Shown in pieces: positions 53,463-61,906 of a stretch of 64,000 nucleotides of DNA. Source of the DNA: Sphingomonas sp. GM_Shp_1 (GTDB taxonomy: Bacteria > Pseudomonadota > Alphaproteobacteria > Sphingomonadales > Sphingomonadaceae); the NCBI RefSeq assembly GCF_026540895.1, contig NZ_JALNUR010000004.1:157222-221221 (forward strand), read 5' to 3'. A program made the position numbers and the translations under genes. The notes beneath the pieces are model-generated. The model was given only the letters and a program-made list of their open reading frames with translations. It did not search any database and had not been told where the DNA came from. Each line of letters starts with the position of its first letter. The stretch's first letter is position 1.

Positions 53463-54304
53463 CACCCTTGCGTCCGCCCGGAGAACAGTGTCCGAGTTGC
53501 ACCGGCGACCCAGACCTGCCCGGTCTCGTCCTGCGAGACATGGATGCGTCCGCTCCGTCCAAGGCGTGTGCCCTGCGCGGCGACATAACTGCCGCTGGCC
53601 CGACCACTGGCGAACAGCCACTGGCCGACCGAGGCGTTGAGGCTGCCGGTCACCGGATCCTCGATCAGCCCGCCATGTGCGTCGGTGAAGAGTGCGCGCA
53701 GTTCGAACGCCACCTCGCTGCCGGGTGCATGCGGTCCGACGATTCCGATGTCGATATGCTCGGGATGATGCCGCGCCGGTTCAACCGCCAGCACGGCCTC
53801 CGCCGACTCCAGCATGACCGCGATCCAGCCCGGTCCATTGTCAGCCCAGGCGGCGTCGATGATCGCCGCGCGGTCGATCCGGAGCAATTCCGCAACCTGT
53901 GCGATCTCCGCCTCGGTCGGGACGCCACCGCGCAATAGCGGAGGGGCGGCAAAGGCAACCTGGTCGCCATCGCGCCGGATCGTCACCAGCCCGACGCCGC
54001 ATTCCTGCACGATCACGCCGTCCCGCTTCGGCTGTCCGCCCGATTCCGCCCATGCATGCGCACTGCCCAAGGTCGGGTGCCCGGCGAAGGGCAGTTCGTG
54101 CGCCATGGTAAAGATGCGGACGCGATAGTCGGCGGACGGATCGGTCGGCGGCAGCAGGAAGGTCGTCTCCGAGAAGTTCAACCAGCTTGCGATCGCCTGC
54201 ATCTCGTCCGTCGTCAGGCCATCGGCATCGGCGATGACGGCCAGCGGATTGCCGGTCAGCGGATCGGTGCCGAATACGTCGACGAGGCGGAAGGGGCGGG
54301 TCAC
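53462..54304 (-). CDS. PhzF family isomerase/epimerase
   Basis: 280 residues from GTG 54304; ATG 54310 is two codons earlier but directly abuts AGGAG, so the GTG, six bases from the SD, fits better. Family marks are FRLVDVFGTDPLTGNPLAV, the catalytic-glutamate block LNFSETTFLLPP, HELPFAGHPTLGSAHA and EDPVTGSLNASVGQWL. PhzF relatives isomerise diaminopimelate-like or dihydroxyanthranilate substrates; here the role is unknown. Overlaps DJ-1/PfpI downstream and is divergent from a MocR regulator that likely controls both. Confidence 0.91.
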   Translation of the reverse strand: MTRPFRLVDVFGTDPLTGNPLAVIADADGLTTDEMQAIASWLNFSETTFLLPPTDPSADYRVRIFTMAHELPFAGHPTLGSAHAWAESGGQPKRDGVIVQECGVGLVTIRRDGDQVAFAAPPLLRGGVPTEAEIAQVAELLRIDRAAIIDAAWADNGPGWIAVMLESAEAVLAVEPARHHPEHIDIGIVGPHAPGSEVAFELRALFTDAHGGLIEDPVTGSLNASVGQWLFASGRASGSYVAAQGTRLGRSGRIHVSQDETGQVWVAGATRTLFSGRTQG

Positions 54305-54370
54305 GGGCATCTCCTGTTGATGATGGCCCGTCGTATCGCGTGACAACTGGCGCTGAAAGATACACATCGG

Positions 54371-54412
54371 TACGATCATGCCGAACTGTAATGGTAAGAA
54401 CGGCAGTACGAT
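54371..54412. promoter_or_regulatory. Direct repeat TACGAT at MocR start region
   Basis: TACGAT occurs at 54371-54376 and 54407-54412, 36 bp apart, around the MocR translation start and upstream of the divergent PhzF gene. MocR regulators often bind spaced direct repeats; hexamers are short, so low confidence. Confidence 0.25.
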
Positions 54413-55823
54413 GGTGAGCGCCCCCGACGAAACCCGCACCGGCATGGTGGTCCGCGCGATCCGCGACCGGATCGACGCCCGCACGCTGACGCCCGGCGCA
54501 CGGCTGCCATCCATCCGCGCCATGGCCGAGACGAGCGGCGTCGCCCGCTCGACGGTGGTCGAGGCCTATGACCGGCTCGCAGCGGAAGGTGTGATCCGCT
54601 CGCGACCGGGGTCGGGCTTTTATGTTGCCGCACCCTTGGCCCCGCTGGCGCTGGATCGGCTCGCTACCATGCGAGAACGCGAGGTCGATCCGCTCTGGAT
54701 GCTGCGCCAGTCGCTGGGCGAGCGCCGCCACGAACTGATGCCGGGATGCGGCTGGTTGCCCGATGACTGGCTGGCGGGCGACGCGCTTCGCAAGGCGATG
54801 CGCGGGGTGGCGCGATCGGACGATGAGGGCACGCTGGCGGGCTACGCGTCACCCCTGGGCTCGCCGCCGCTCCGGGCGTTGCTCGCACGGCGAATGGCGG
54901 ATCAGGGGATCGAGGCCGGACCCGACCAGATCCTGCTGACCGACAGCGGCACCCATGCGCTCGATCTGGTGTGCCGTTTCCTGCTCCAACCCGGCGATAC
55001 GGTGCTGGTCGACGATCCCTGCTACTTCAACTTCCTGGCGCTCCTCCGGGCACACCGGGCAATGGTGGTGGGTGTGCCGATGACGCCGACCGGTCCGGAC
55101 GTTGCCGCCTTCGCCGAGGCTGCGGCGACGCATCGCCCGCGCTTCTACCTGACGAACTCGGCCGTCCATAACCCGACCGGCGCGTCGCTCGCCGCCGCCA
55201 CCGCGCACCGGCTGCTCAAGATCGCGGAGGCGCATGACATGGTCGTCATCGAGGACGATATCTTCGCCGACTTCGAACACACGCCTTCGCCCCGTCTGGC
55301 GGCGTTCGACGGGCTCGACCGGACGATCCGGATCGGCAGCTTCTCCAAGTCGCTATCGGCGGCGGTCCGCTGCGGCCATATTGCGGCGCGGCCCGACTGG
55401 ATCGAAGGGCTGGCCGACCTCCGGATCGCGACGTCGATGGCGGGTAGCCCGCTCGCCGCCAATCTGCTCCATGCGGTGCTGACTGATGGCAGCTATCGGC
55501 GTCACGTGGACGGCGTTCGTACCCGGCTGGCCCGAGCCACAGCCAAAGTCGCCAAACGACTGCGCGCGCTCGGTATCGAGCCGTGGATAGAGCCTGCATC
55601 CGGCCTGTTCCTATGGGCGCGATTGCCGGATGGCGTCGACGCCGTCGACCTTGCCCGCCGCGCCCTCGTTGAGGGCATCGTGCTGGCACCGGGGCCGGTG
55701 TTCAGCACCAGCGGGGGCTGGCGCGATCACCTGCGCTTCAATGTCGCGATGAGCGACGATAATCGGCTCTTCGCCTTCTTGCGGTCGGCGGTATCGCACC
55801 CGTCACCCGACTGGGCTGCCTAG
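54411..55823 (+). CDS. MocR/PdxR-like regulator (GntR HTH + aminotransferase)
   Basis: About 470 residues from ATG 54411 (ATG 54378 adds 11 residues; neither has a clear SD). The N-terminal GntR winged helix (~10-75: RDRIDARTLTPGARLPSIRAMAETSGVARSTVVEAYDRL) is fused to a fold-type I aminotransferase-like domain (~110-465). HNPTGASL and the PLP lysine in IGSFSKSLSAAVRCG are present. It is divergent from phzF-DJ-1, the typical MocR position for its target. The last 21 bp overlap the convergent LysR gene. Confidence 0.91.
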   Translation: MVSAPDETRTGMVVRAIRDRIDARTLTPGARLPSIRAMAETSGVARSTVVEAYDRLAAEGVIRSRPGSGFYVAAPLAPLALDRLATMREREVDPLWMLRQSLGERRHELMPGCGWLPDDWLAGDALRKAMRGVARSDDEGTLAGYASPLGSPPLRALLARRMADQGIEAGPDQILLTDSGTHALDLVCRFLLQPGDTVLVDDPCYFNFLALLRAHRAMVVGVPMTPTGPDVAAFAEAAATHRPRFYLTNSAVHNPTGASLAAATAHRLLKIAEAHDMVVIEDDIFADFEHTPSPRLAAFDGLDRTIRIGSFSKSLSAAVRCGHIAARPDWIEGLADLRIATSMAGSPLAANLLHAVLTDGSYRRHVDGVRTRLARATAKVAKRLRALGIEPWIEPASGLFLWARLPDGVDAVDLARRALVEGIVLAPGPVFSTSGGWRDHLRFNVAMSDDNRLFAFLRSAVSHPSPDWAA

Positions 55824-56708
55824 CCGCTCGACCAGGAAGTCGACGAACACCCGTACGCGTGCCGGGGTGGTGGAGCCACCGACGAAGACGGCGTGGATCA
55901 GTTCGACGTCGCCGGGATTATAGTCCTCCAGGAGCGGGACGAGCCGTCCGTCGGCAATCTCGGCCGCGACGCTGAAGCGGCCGACGCGGGTGATGCCGAC
56001 ACCGGCCGCCGCGAGATGGCCCAACGTTTCGCCATTGTTGGCGACGATACCACCCTCGACCGACAGTGTGAAATCCTTCCCGTCACGACGGAACGGCCAG
56101 ATCGGCTCGGCGCGACGGAAGCTGAAGTTAAGGCAGTTGTGGGCGTGCAGGTCCTCCGGCACCTGTGGCGTACCGGCCCGCGTCAGATAGTCGGGCGATG
56201 CCACGATCACCCGCCGGGACTCGCCCAGCTTACGCGCCGTCAGCCCGCTATCGGCAAGCGGCCCGAAGCGGATGGCGACATCGGCCTGCCCCGCTGCGAC
56301 ATCGACCAGCGTGTCGGTGAGCGCGATATCGATCAGGATATGCGGATAGGCGCGCGCGAAGTCGCCGAGCAACGGCACCACGCACAACCGGCCATGTGCC
56401 AGCGCCGCGCTGATCCGCAGTCGTCCACGCGGCGCGCCTTGGTCGGCAATCTGCTGCTCCGCATCGTCGAGATCGGCGAGGATGCGGCGTGCGGCGAGCA
56501 GATAGGCCTGCCCCTCGGCGGTCAGCGTCAGCGCTCGGGTCGAGCGCAGCAGCAGTCGTACGCCCAGCCGCGCCTCGATCCGGTCGACCGCGCGCGCGAC
56601 CGCCGAGGGCGTCAGCCCGAGCGCGCGGCCCGCAGCGGAGAAACTGCCCGCCTCCACCACGCTCGCGAACAGGGCGAGCGACCGGGCGCGGTCGTCATTG
56701 CCGGTCAT
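55803..56708 (-). CDS. LysR family transcriptional regulator
   Basis: 301 residues from ATG 56708 (MTGNDDRARSLALFASVVEAGSF). The N-terminal HTH reads FSAAGRALGLTPSAVARAVDRIEARLGVRLLLRSTRALTLT, followed by a periplasmic-binding-like effector domain with SPDYLTRAGTP and the short CrgA/AaeR-group C-terminus. It is divergent from an aldo/keto reductase and MFS pair, its likely targets. Its 3' end overlaps the MocR gene tail-to-tail by 21 bp. Confidence 0.91.
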   Translation of the reverse strand: MTGNDDRARSLALFASVVEAGSFSAAGRALGLTPSAVARAVDRIEARLGVRLLLRSTRALTLTAEGQAYLLAARRILADLDDAEQQIADQGAPRGRLRISAALAHGRLCVVPLLGDFARAYPHILIDIALTDTLVDVAAGQADVAIRFGPLADSGLTARKLGESRRVIVASPDYLTRAGTPQVPEDLHAHNCLNFSFRRAEPIWPFRRDGKDFTLSVEGGIVANNGETLGHLAAAGVGITRVGRFSVAAEIADGRLVPLLEDYNPGDVELIHAVFVGGSTTPARVRVFVDFLVERLGSPVG

Positions 56709-56811
56709 CTTTGCGTCCAAGGCATAGATCCTTTGCACCCGCAGGCGGTTCCGCAGCGCGGCTTCACCGGCCATCTATGCGCCTGACAATGACATTCGCA
56801 AAGGAGGTGTC

Positions 56812-57846
56812 ATGGAATATCGGCAATTGGGATCGTCCGGCCTGCGCGTTCCGGCCCTGTCGTTCGGCGCGGGGACCTTCGGTGGCAAGGGACCGCTGTT
56901 CAGCGCCTGGGGCACAAGCGACGCCACTGAGGCTCGGCGGCTGGTCGACATCTGCCTCGACGCCGGGATCACACTGTTCGATACCGCCGACGTCTATTCG
57001 GACGGCGCGTCGGAACAGGTGTTGGGCGAGGCGATCAAGGGGCGGCGCGACGCCGTGCTCATCTCGACCAAGACCGGCCTGCCCATGGGGGACGGCCCGC
57101 AGGACTGGGGCGCGTCGCGGGCACGGCTGATCGGCGCGGTCGAGGCGGCGCTGCGGCGGCTCGGCACCGACCGGATCGACCTGCTCCAGCTTCACGCCTT
57201 CGACGCCTCCACCCCGACAGAGGAGGTGATGGGCACGCTCGACCGGCTGATCGCCGACGGCAAGGTCCGCTATGCGGGCGTCTCCAACTATCCCGGCTGG
57301 CAGATCATGAAGGCGCAAAGCCTGGCCGATCGCCATGGCTGGCCGCGCCTCGTCGCGCATCAGGTCTATTACTCGCTGATCGGCCGTGCGTACGAATGGG
57401 ATTTGATGCCGCTGGCGGCGGATCAGGGCGTCGGCGCGCTGGTCTGGAGCCCGCTCGGCTGGGGGCGGTTGACCGGCAAGATCGGGCGTGGGCGGCCGAT
57501 CCCGGCGGGCAGTCGCCTCCACGAGACGGCCCAGTTCGCGCCGCCGGTCGAGGACGAGCATCTCTACCGCGTCGTCGATGCACTGGAGGCGGTGGCGGCC
57601 GAGACCGGTAAGACCGTTCCGCAGGTCGCGATCAACTGGTTGCTGCGGCGACCGACCGTGTCGTCGGTGATCATTGGCGCGCGCGACGAGGCGCAATTGC
57701 GCGACAATCTGGGCGCGGTCGGCTGGACGCTGACGCCCGAACATGTGGCCGCGCTCGACGCGGCGAGCGACGTGCTGCCGCCCTATCCGCACACCCCCTA
57801 TCGGCAGCAGGAGGGTTTCGCCCGCCTCGCGCCACCGATGGTTTGA
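56812..57846 (+). CDS. Aldo/keto reductase
   Basis: 344-residue NADPH-dependent TIM-barrel reductase. A near-perfect AAAGGAGGT lies upstream of the ATG. Tetrad residues are D57 and Y62 in LFDTADVYSDG, K87 in ISTKTG and His in LLQLHAFD. The long-loop form and GVSNYPGWQ resemble the YajO/Tas (AKR11-13) branch. It begins a two-gene unit with the MFS exporter 12 bp downstream and is divergent from LysR. Probably detoxifies aldehydes or ketones. Confidence 0.91.
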   Translation: MEYRQLGSSGLRVPALSFGAGTFGGKGPLFSAWGTSDATEARRLVDICLDAGITLFDTADVYSDGASEQVLGEAIKGRRDAVLISTKTGLPMGDGPQDWGASRARLIGAVEAALRRLGTDRIDLLQLHAFDASTPTEEVMGTLDRLIADGKVRYAGVSNYPGWQIMKAQSLADRHGWPRLVAHQVYYSLIGRAYEWDLMPLAADQGVGALVWSPLGWGRLTGKIGRGRPIPAGSRLHETAQFAPPVEDEHLYRVVDALEAVAAETGKTVPQVAINWLLRRPTVSSVIIGARDEAQLRDNLGAVGWTLTPEHVAALDAASDVLPPYPHTPYRQQEGFARLAPPMV

Positions 57847-57858
57847 GGAGCCAGGATC

Positions 57859-59022
57859 ATGAAGTTCAACCTCGGACTGATCGCGCTGGCGGTCGGCGCC
57901 TTCGGCATCGGCGTGACCGAGTTCGCGCCGATGGGTATGTTGCCGGTGATCGCGGGCGACCTGCATGTATCGATCCCCGCCGCCGGGCTGCTGGTCAGCG
58001 CCTATGCGATGGGCGTGCTGATCGGCGCGCCGCTGATGACGCTCACCACAGGGCGGATCGACCGGCGGACGCTGCTGATCGCGTTGATGGGCATCTTCAC
58101 GCTAGGCAATGCGCTGTCGGCGATGGCGGACGGATACTGGATGCTGATGGCCGCGCGGGTCGTGACCTCGTTCAACCATGGCGCCTTTTTCGGCGTCGGG
58201 TCGGTGGTGGCCGCCAGCCTCGTGCCGCCGGACAAGCGCGCGGGCGCGGTGGCCGCGATGTTTACCGGTCTGACCGTCGCGACCATCGGCGGCGTGCCGG
58301 CGGCGGCCTGGGTCAGCGAGGCGATCGGATGGCGCACCGCCTTTGCCGGGATCGCGGGCGTGGGCGCGGTCGCCATGCTGTCGCTCCGCCTTGCCCTGCC
58401 GCCGCTCCCGACTGCCGAGGGCGGAGACATTCGCGCGGAATTGCGCGTGTTGCGGCGCGGTCCGGTGCTGGCGGCGCTGGCGCTGACCGTGGTCGGGGCG
58501 AGCGCGATGTTCACCGTCTTCACCTATATCGTCCCGATCCTGCGCGAGGAAACCCACGCATCGAGCGGCTTCGTGACCGCGATGCTGGTGCTGTACGGCA
58601 TCGGGCTGACGATCGGGAACACCTTGGGCGGGCGACTGGCCGATCGGTCGATCGAGCGGACGCTGATCGGCAGCTTCGCCGTCCTCGCCACGGTGCTGGT
58701 CGCGTTCGCGGCGGTAATGCAATGGCCATGGCCCGCCGCCGTCGCCATCCTGATCTGGGGGATCGCCAGCTTCGCGATCGTGCCGCCCCTGCAGATGCGC
58801 GTGATGGTCGCGGCGTCGGACGCGCCGAACCTTGCCTCGGCGATGAACGTCGGGGCGTTCAACCTCGGCAATGCCTTTGGCGCGGCGCTGGGCGGCGGCG
58901 TGATCGGCGCCGGACTGGGATTGCCGGTGGTGTCGCTGGCCGGGGCAGCGATGGCGGCGGCGGCGCTGGTGATGCTGATGGCAATCCGGCGTCAGCCGCG
59001 TGCAGCGGTCTGTCCGGTCTGA
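57859..59022 (+). CDS. MFS efflux transporter, DHA1/AraJ-like
   Basis: 387 residues, about 12 helices. GVTEFAPMGMLPVIAGDL in helix 1 and SAYAMGVLIGAPLMT are the fingerprint of the AraJ/PbuE/Cmx DHA1 group that exports sugars, purines or drugs. A D-R-R-T loop follows helix 2. It lies directly behind the aldo/keto reductase, suggesting export of its product or a stress compound. Its last 31 bp overlap the convergent ECF sigma gene. Confidence 0.9.
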   Translation: MKFNLGLIALAVGAFGIGVTEFAPMGMLPVIAGDLHVSIPAAGLLVSAYAMGVLIGAPLMTLTTGRIDRRTLLIALMGIFTLGNALSAMADGYWMLMAARVVTSFNHGAFFGVGSVVAASLVPPDKRAGAVAAMFTGLTVATIGGVPAAAWVSEAIGWRTAFAGIAGVGAVAMLSLRLALPPLPTAEGGDIRAELRVLRRGPVLAALALTVVGASAMFTVFTYIVPILREETHASSGFVTAMLVLYGIGLTIGNTLGGRLADRSIERTLIGSFAVLATVLVAFAAVMQWPWPAAVAILIWGIASFAIVPPLQMRVMVAASDAPNLASAMNVGAFNLGNAFGAALGGGVIGAGLGLPVVSLAGAAMAAAALVMLMAIRRQPRAAVCPV

Positions 59023-59873
59023 AGAGCGGTTACGACGCGGATGAGCTTGTCCGGGTTGCGGACGATATAGATCGCCGCGATCCGGCCTCCGCGGATGTCG
59101 AGCGCGGTGGTCTGGAGTACGCCGCCTCCTGCACGGCTGACATAACCGGGCAGACCGTCGATCGTAGCGAAGCGGATCAGCTCGGCAGGCTCGTCGGGAT
59201 ATTTCCGCCGCAACCCGGCGAACAGGCGTTGTGCTTTCGCCAGCCCGCGAATGACGTTGTGGAACGCCGGGACACGTCCGCCGCCATCCGAATGGATCGC
59301 CACATCTTCCGCGAGCAGGTCCGACAGCGCGCGTGGATCGCCGTCCCGCGACGCCGCGAAGAAGGCGCTGGTGATCCGCGCCGCCTCCTGCGCGTCGACC
59401 GGGTAGCGTGGCCGCGCCTCGGCGACATGCCGCCGGGCGCGTGAGGCGAGTTGCCGCACGGTCGCGGGCGCCCGGTCGAGCGTCTTCGCGACCTCGGGCA
59501 AGTCGACGTCGAATATGTCGTGGAGCAGGAACGCCGCCCGCTCGAGGGGCGATAGGCGCTCCATCGCCAGCATCAGCGTGACGGTCAGGTCATCGGCCAC
59601 TTCGTTCGGATCGGTCGTACCGAGCAGCGGCTCGGGCAGCCACGTGCCGACATAGGTCTCGCGCCGCATCCGCGCCGACTTCAGGTGATCGAGGCACAGC
59701 CGCGTGACCACCTGCGTCAGCCAAGCGGCGGGCGCGTCGACGCCCTCCGCCCGCGACCAGCGCAGCCACGCATCCTGCACCAGATCCTCCGCCTCGGCGA
59801 GCGAGCCGGTCATGCGATAGGCAAGCCGGACGAGCCTCGGCCGCTCGGCCTCGAACAGCGCGGTGTCAGGCAT
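58992..59873 (-). CDS. ECF41-family RNA polymerase sigma factor
   Basis: 293 residues. Sigma region 2 spans ~8-75 (RLAYRMTGSLAEAEDLVQDAWLRW) and region 4 ~100-150 (RLSPLERAAFLLHDIFDVDLPEVAKTL, ATVRQLASRARRHV). A SnoaL-like C-terminal extension replaces an anti-sigma factor and carries both ECF41 signatures, DGGGR at 196-200 and NPDKL at 273-277. In this family the extension both inhibits and activates the sigma. Its ATG overlaps the AhpD stop by 8 bp, so the two are co-translated; ECF41 sigmas typically drive the promoter of that very gene. Confidence 0.94.
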   Translation of the reverse strand: MPDTALFEAERPRLVRLAYRMTGSLAEAEDLVQDAWLRWSRAEGVDAPAAWLTQVVTRLCLDHLKSARMRRETYVGTWLPEPLLGTTDPNEVADDLTVTLMLAMERLSPLERAAFLLHDIFDVDLPEVAKTLDRAPATVRQLASRARRHVAEARPRYPVDAQEAARITSAFFAASRDGDPRALSDLLAEDVAIHSDGGGRVPAFHNVIRGLAKAQRLFAGLRRKYPDEPAELIRFATIDGLPGYVSRAGGGVLQTTALDIRGGRIAAIYIVRNPDKLIRVVTALQTGQTAARG

Positions 59874-60318
59874 CGTCGACCGGATGCGCGACGCGAAAAG
59901 CCACCTGCAGGCGGTTCCAGGTGTTGATCGCGCCGATCGCCATGGTCAGCCACACCTGCTCCGCATCCGAAAACACTGCCTTGAGCGCATCATAGTCCGC
60001 ATCGGGTGCACCCGTCTCCGGCAGCCGCGTCAACGCCTCCGCCCATCCGAGCGCCGCCCGCTCGCGATCCGAATAGAGCGTCGATTCCCGCCATGCGCTC
60101 AGCATGTACAGCCGCATCTCGCTTTCGCCATGACGGCGCAGATCGGTCGAGTGCATATGCAGGCAGAAGGTGCAGCCGTTGATCTGCGATACGCGGTACT
60201 TCACCAGTTTGAGTAGATTGTGGTCGAGCCCGCTCTTCGCAAAGCTCTGCTCCAGCGCCATCATGGCCTTGATCGCTTCCGGGGCCAGAGCGTGCGGGTT
60301 GGCGATACGGGGTGTCAT
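59866..60318 (-). CDS. AhpD/carboxymuconolactone decarboxylase family protein
   Basis: 150 residues; ATG 60318 follows AAGGAGAT. The redox motif C49-T-F-C52-x3-H56 (NGCTFCLHMHSTDLRRHGE) is the AhpD-like alkylhydroperoxidase signature. First gene of an operon with the ECF41 sigma factor, its usual regulator. Probably a peroxide- or thiol-stress protein whose substrate is unknown. The ~85 bp upstream should contain the ECF41-dependent promoter. Confidence 0.93.
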   Translation of the reverse strand: MTPRIANPHALAPEAIKAMMALEQSFAKSGLDHNLLKLVKYRVSQINGCTFCLHMHSTDLRRHGESEMRLYMLSAWRESTLYSDRERAALGWAEALTRLPETGAPDADYDALKAVFSDAEQVWLTMAIGAINTWNRLQVAFRVAHPVDDA

Positions 60319-60403
60319 GGTCGATCTCCTTGGGTTCCGACACCATGACGAGGCAGCGATGGCCGGTGTGACATGCCCATCCGGAATCTTCGCCGCTGGC
60401 CCG

Positions 60404-60952
60404 CTATGCCATATCACGCAGCCGCTTCCGCATCCGGGTCAACGGCACGACGACGCCCTCCACCTCCGTATCGGCGCGTTCGATCGGTTCATAGCCGCAG
60501 GCCGCATAAAGCGGTACTCCGCCAGCCGTACCCATCAGTTCGACGGCGGTGAAACCTTCGCCCCGCGCCGCCTTTTCGCAAGCGTCGAGGATGATCCGCC
60601 CGATCCCGCGCCGGACGTGATCCGGGTGCGTGTACATGGCCCGGATGCGGGCGGCGTCCTTCGCCGGATCGAGCAGCGCCGGATCGCGCAAGTCGGTGCT
60701 ATGATCGCCGCCATAGAGCGTCGCCCGCCGACTCCACCCGCCACAACCGACCGGCACGCCATGGTCCTCGACCACGAAATAGGTGCGGTCGCGCACCAGT
60801 TGCGTGTCGAGCCCCATCACCGCCCGGCTGGCCACGATCTGCTCGGGGGTGAGCACCGCTGATTGCCCATGGTCGATCGACAGCGTCATCAATTCGCGGA
60901 GCGCCCCCAGATCGGCTTCGGTCGCAAGGCGGATGGTCAGGTCACCGCTCAT
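60404..60952 (-). CDS. GNAT N-acetyltransferase
   Basis: 182 residues. The acetyl-CoA motif appears as MYTHPDHVRRGIGRIIL (~110-126), with VPLYAACGYEPIE near the C-terminus. ATG 60952 overlaps the stop of the MarR-GNAT gene by 4 bp (ATGA), so it is translationally coupled to it. Acceptor substrate unknown. Confidence 0.9.
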   Translation of the reverse strand: MSGDLTIRLATEADLGALRELMTLSIDHGQSAVLTPEQIVASRAVMGLDTQLVRDRTYFVVEDHGVPVGCGGWSRRATLYGGDHSTDLRDPALLDPAKDAARIRAMYTHPDHVRRGIGRIILDACEKAARGEGFTAVELMGTAGGVPLYAACGYEPIERADTEVEGVVVPLTRMRKRLRDMA

Positions 60953-61875
60953 GCCGCCAGCTCCAGCCGCCACGTTTCCCCCTGAAGCGGAGCGCCGAAC
61001 CGCTCGTGCATCGCCGTCTCGACACACACGAAGCCGTGCGCGGCATAGATGCGACGGGCCGACTCCAGCACCGTGTGCGTCCACAGCACCAGCGCGCGAT
61101 AGCCGGTTTCCCGCGCGAAGCTGACGCACGCGCCGACCAGCGCATCGCCGATACCCCGGCGGCGGGCAAAGGGTTCGACATGGAGCAGGCGCAGCCGTGC
61201 GATCCCCTCCCCTTCGTCGGTGACGAACACCGCGCCCGCCATCACCCCGTCGATCTCGGCGATCCAGCATTGCTCGCGTGCCGGATCGAAATCGCGGAGA
61301 AAGGCCGCCGTCACCTCGCTTTCGATCACCTCCAGTTCGCGACCCCAGCCATGGCTCTCGGCATAGAGGACGGACTGGCGCGCGGCGACCAGTGCGGGTT
61401 CGCCGGTGCGGAAAGACCGGATGACGAACGGTCCGCCTGATGCTGGGTCGAGCAACAGCCGCGCCCGCGTCAACGCCTCGATCAGATCGCGCCGCCCCTG
61501 CCCTTCCACGGTGCCGAGCAGGTCGCCGACCGCGCTGCTTTGCCGCTGGTCGACGACCGCGAAGGCCGCCCGCCCCGCTTCGGTCAGCCGCAGGTCACGG
61601 GCGCGGGCGTCGTCCTCGCGCCGCTCGCGCACGATCCAGCCGCGCTTCTCGAACCGCTTGACCAAGCGGCTGAGATAGCCCGCATCCATGCCGAGCGCGT
61701 CCTGCAACATGGTTGCGGTCACCGGTTCGCGCGTGGCGATCTCGAACAGCAGGCGCGCTTCGGGCAAGCTCGCCTCCGTGCCCAGGAAATGCGCGTCAAG
61801 CGCGCCGATCGTCTGGGTGTAGAAGCGGTTGAAGCGGCGGATGGCGGTGATGTCTGCATCTTCCATGATCGCCAT
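60949..61875 (-). CDS. MarR-GNAT fusion regulator/acetyltransferase
   Basis: 308 residues. Residues ~1-140 are a MarR winged helix (ATMLQDALGMDAGYLSRLVKRFEKRGWIVRERREDDARARDLRLTEAG). Residues ~155-305 are a GNAT acetyltransferase with the acetyl-CoA loop VEPFARRRGIGDALV and ALVLWTHTVLESARRIYAAHGF. Such two-domain proteins are a known family, but the acceptor is usually unknown. It overlaps the downstream GNAT gene, giving two acetyltransferase domains in one operon. Confidence 0.92.
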   Translation of the reverse strand: MAIMEDADITAIRRFNRFYTQTIGALDAHFLGTEASLPEARLLFEIATREPVTATMLQDALGMDAGYLSRLVKRFEKRGWIVRERREDDARARDLRLTEAGRAAFAVVDQRQSSAVGDLLGTVEGQGRRDLIEALTRARLLLDPASGGPFVIRSFRTGEPALVAARQSVLYAESHGWGRELEVIESEVTAAFLRDFDPAREQCWIAEIDGVMAGAVFVTDEGEGIARLRLLHVEPFARRRGIGDALVGACVSFARETGYRALVLWTHTVLESARRIYAAHGFVCVETAMHERFGAPLQGETWRLELAA

Positions 61876-61906
61876 GCTGGACCATATTTGTTGACCGAGT
61901 CAAGTA

